Shown: positions 39,338 through 40,615 of the stretch, piece after piece | Position numbering within the stretch: position 1 is the stretch's first letter | Layout of the letters: the number at the start of each line of letters is the position of its first letter | Source: Bacteroidales bacterium | Lineage (GTDB): Bacteria; Bacteroidota; Bacteroidia; Bacteroidales; F082 | Length of the DNA: 40,615 nt | Assembly (NCBI GenBank): GCA_030690365.1 | Contig: JAUYGX010000016.1 | Coordinates: forward strand, 1 to 40,615 | Reading direction: 5' to 3' | Program-made: the position numbers and the translations under genes | Notes under the pieces: generated by a model | Database searches by the model: none | Told to the model about the DNA's origin: nothing | What the model saw: only the letters and a program-made list of their open reading frames with translations

Positions 39338-40615
39338 CTATCAATCGAACCAAAGCGGAATTGAAACGTAATCTGACCCATCCTTCTTACAAGCATTTCC
39401 GCCTATCAATCGAACCAAAGCGGAATTGAAACATCACAAGGCCTACAAAGCCGTTTGCGATAGCCAGACTATCAATCGAACCAAAGCGGAATTGAAACTC
39501 CCTACCTTTGCCGACCTGGATTTTGAGGATGGTCACTATCAATCGAACCAAAGCGGAATTGAAACTCGGGTTTATGCGCCTGAGCGCTGCAAAATGGGTG
39601 TCTATCAATCGAACCAAAGCGGAATTGAAACGGAATCAAATTGGTTGTATTGATTTTCATGAGTTATGCTATCAATCGAACCAAAGCGGAATTGAAACAA
39701 AATAGCAAGAAGCGCCCCAAAGATGATAATTCCTCTATCAATCGAACCAAAGCGGAATTGAAACGTAAACACAACCTTATAATATTTACCCGCCGTTATA
39801 CTATCAATCGAACCAAAGCGGAATTGAAACGAATTTGAAGACAATCAATGGTGTGACATCATGTTTCTATCAATCGAACCAAAGCGGAATTGAAACTGAT
39901 GCCTGCTTTGTCCAATTCGTATCAGTTGAAAACTATCAATCGAACCAAAGCGGAATTGAAACGCCTGACAGGTATTGGTCAAAACGGAGCAAGCCCGGCT
40001 ATCAATCGAACCAAAGCGGAATTGAAACAACTATGGAAGTTATATTCTGGCCACGATGAAAGAACTATCAATCGAACCAAAGCGGAATTGAAACATATTC
40101 AGATGGGGTACCAAGAGACGATACTGGTATCTATCAATCGAACCAAAGCGGAATTGAAACTCGCTAATGTAACAGAAGCTGCTAATGTTGAGAAGGCTAT
40201 CAATCGAACCAAAGCGGAATTGAAACGGTTTAACAAAAAAGCAGGGTACTCTTACAAATACACTATCAATCGAACCAAAGCGGAATTGAAACATAAGTAC
40301 CACATCATCATCGAGGAGGAAGAAAAGCCTATCAATCGAACCAAAGCGGAATTGAAACACAATACATGGAAACAATGGGTTGGGATAAAGGCCACTATCA
40401 ATCGAACCAAAGCGGAATTGAAACTGATGTCATGGCTCATGCGCAATTTGATATCCTTACTATCAATCGAACCAAAGCGGAATTGAAACACAGCCAAACG
40501 CTTTTACACGCCCAACAGCTTTAAACTATCAATCGAACCAAAGCGGAATTGAAACTTATTGATTCGCTGGGCGATCTTGATCAGGCCATCGCTATCAATC
40601 GAACCAAAGCGGAAT
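39338..40615 (+). CRISPR. type I-B CRISPR array, 19 full repeats + 1 cut by the window end
   Basis: The repeat is 30 bp, starts CTATCAATCGAACC and ends GCGGAATTGAAAC. Full repeats start at 39338, 39403, 39469, 39536, 39602, 39669, 39735, 39801, 39867, 39933, 39999, 40065, 40131, 40197, 40263, 40329, 40395, 40460 and 40526. A partial one starts at 40592. All copies look identical. The 19 spacers are 35-37 bp (mostly 36) and all different. The 3' end ATTGAAAC is the standard 8-nt handle left by Cas6, so transcription runs left to right from the leader. Uniform repeats suggest an actively maintained array. The array continues beyond the window, so its total length is unknown. Confidence 0.98.

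Noticed and set aside
39426-40497. Several ORFs across the CRISPR array on both strands with repeated peptides such as INRTKAELK and FQFRFGSID.
   Set aside because: They arise because repeat plus spacer is usually 66 bp, which is 22 codons, so the frame stays open by chance. They are not genes.
39368-40591. Self-targeting spacers against genes in this window.
   Set aside because: No spacer showed a visible match by reading; only a proper search could settle it genome-wide.
1-40615. tRNA, rRNA or riboswitch genes.
   Set aside because: No cloverleaf, rRNA core motif or known riboswitch consensus was recognised by eye.

Overview
The window looks like a chromosomal segment of a marine or anaerobic Bacteroidota (Bacteroidales/Marinilabiliales-like). 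The reasons are: several Bacteroidota-type -7 promoter elements (TAnnTTTG), weak or absent Shine-Dalgarno sequences, a type IX secretion C-terminal sorting domain, a TonB-dependent receptor with a CarboxypepD-regulatory-like domain, a sigma-54 response regulator of the Bacteroidota type, and a Tneap-like type I-B CRISPR-Cas system. No rRNA or tRNA gene was recognised. All names rest on reading motifs; no database search was run.

Region 1 (1-5755, mostly + strand) looks like a stress and envelope cluster: the tail of a possible baeRF-like protein, an 18-codon remnant resembling a ribosome hibernation factor, an alpha/beta hydrolase, pyruvate oxidase (poxB), a small DUF6496 protein, a YihY/BrkB membrane protein and an AI-2E-family permease. 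Two copies of an 84-85 bp intergenic repeat flank poxB. Region 2 (5848-11426) has a GNAT-histone deacetylase fusion divergent from a MarR regulator, a P-type cation ATPase and a methyltransferase. The same palindrome, TAGTTAG-N6-CTAACTA, lies before marR and again before the ATPase, which suggests one autoregulated unit.

Region 3 (11414-15996, - strand) is a phosphorelay cluster: a CHASE3-PAS histidine kinase, a receiver-only protein and a REC-HK-REC hybrid with 21-residue coiled-coil repeats, ending in the decayed tail of another kinase. Region 4 (16406-27263) holds a TonB-dependent receptor, a symporter / M20 amidohydrolase / alanine-racemase-like operon, a three-PAS kinase and a type IX-secreted FG-GAP protein. 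A sigma-54 activator without a DNA-binding domain follows (27603-28751).

Region 5 (28753-40615) is the most interesting. It is a type I-B CRISPR-Cas locus in the order cas6, cas8b, cas7, cas5, cas3, [RAYT x2, unknown gene], cas4, cas1, cas2, leader and array (19 full repeats plus one cut by the window edge). It is riddled with REP palindromes (AACCCTGnnAGGGTT type) and carries two tandem copies of their presumed mobiliser, a REP-associated tyrosine transposase (RAYT). A 33-bp REP sits in frame inside the intact RAYT gene and also in its broken neighbour. A truncated HU-family gene and a REP lie at the left edge of the cas8b-cas7-cas5-cas3 interference block, and another REP lies at its right edge. 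cas3 has an in-frame TAA that separates its C-terminal domain from the nuclease-helicase. Adaptation and crRNA processing look intact, while interference may be weakened, attenuated, or run by a split Cas3. The best candidate for something undescribed is this interplay: a REP/RAYT element living inside a cas operon, apparently bounding the interference module, with a REP domesticated into the transposase reading frame.
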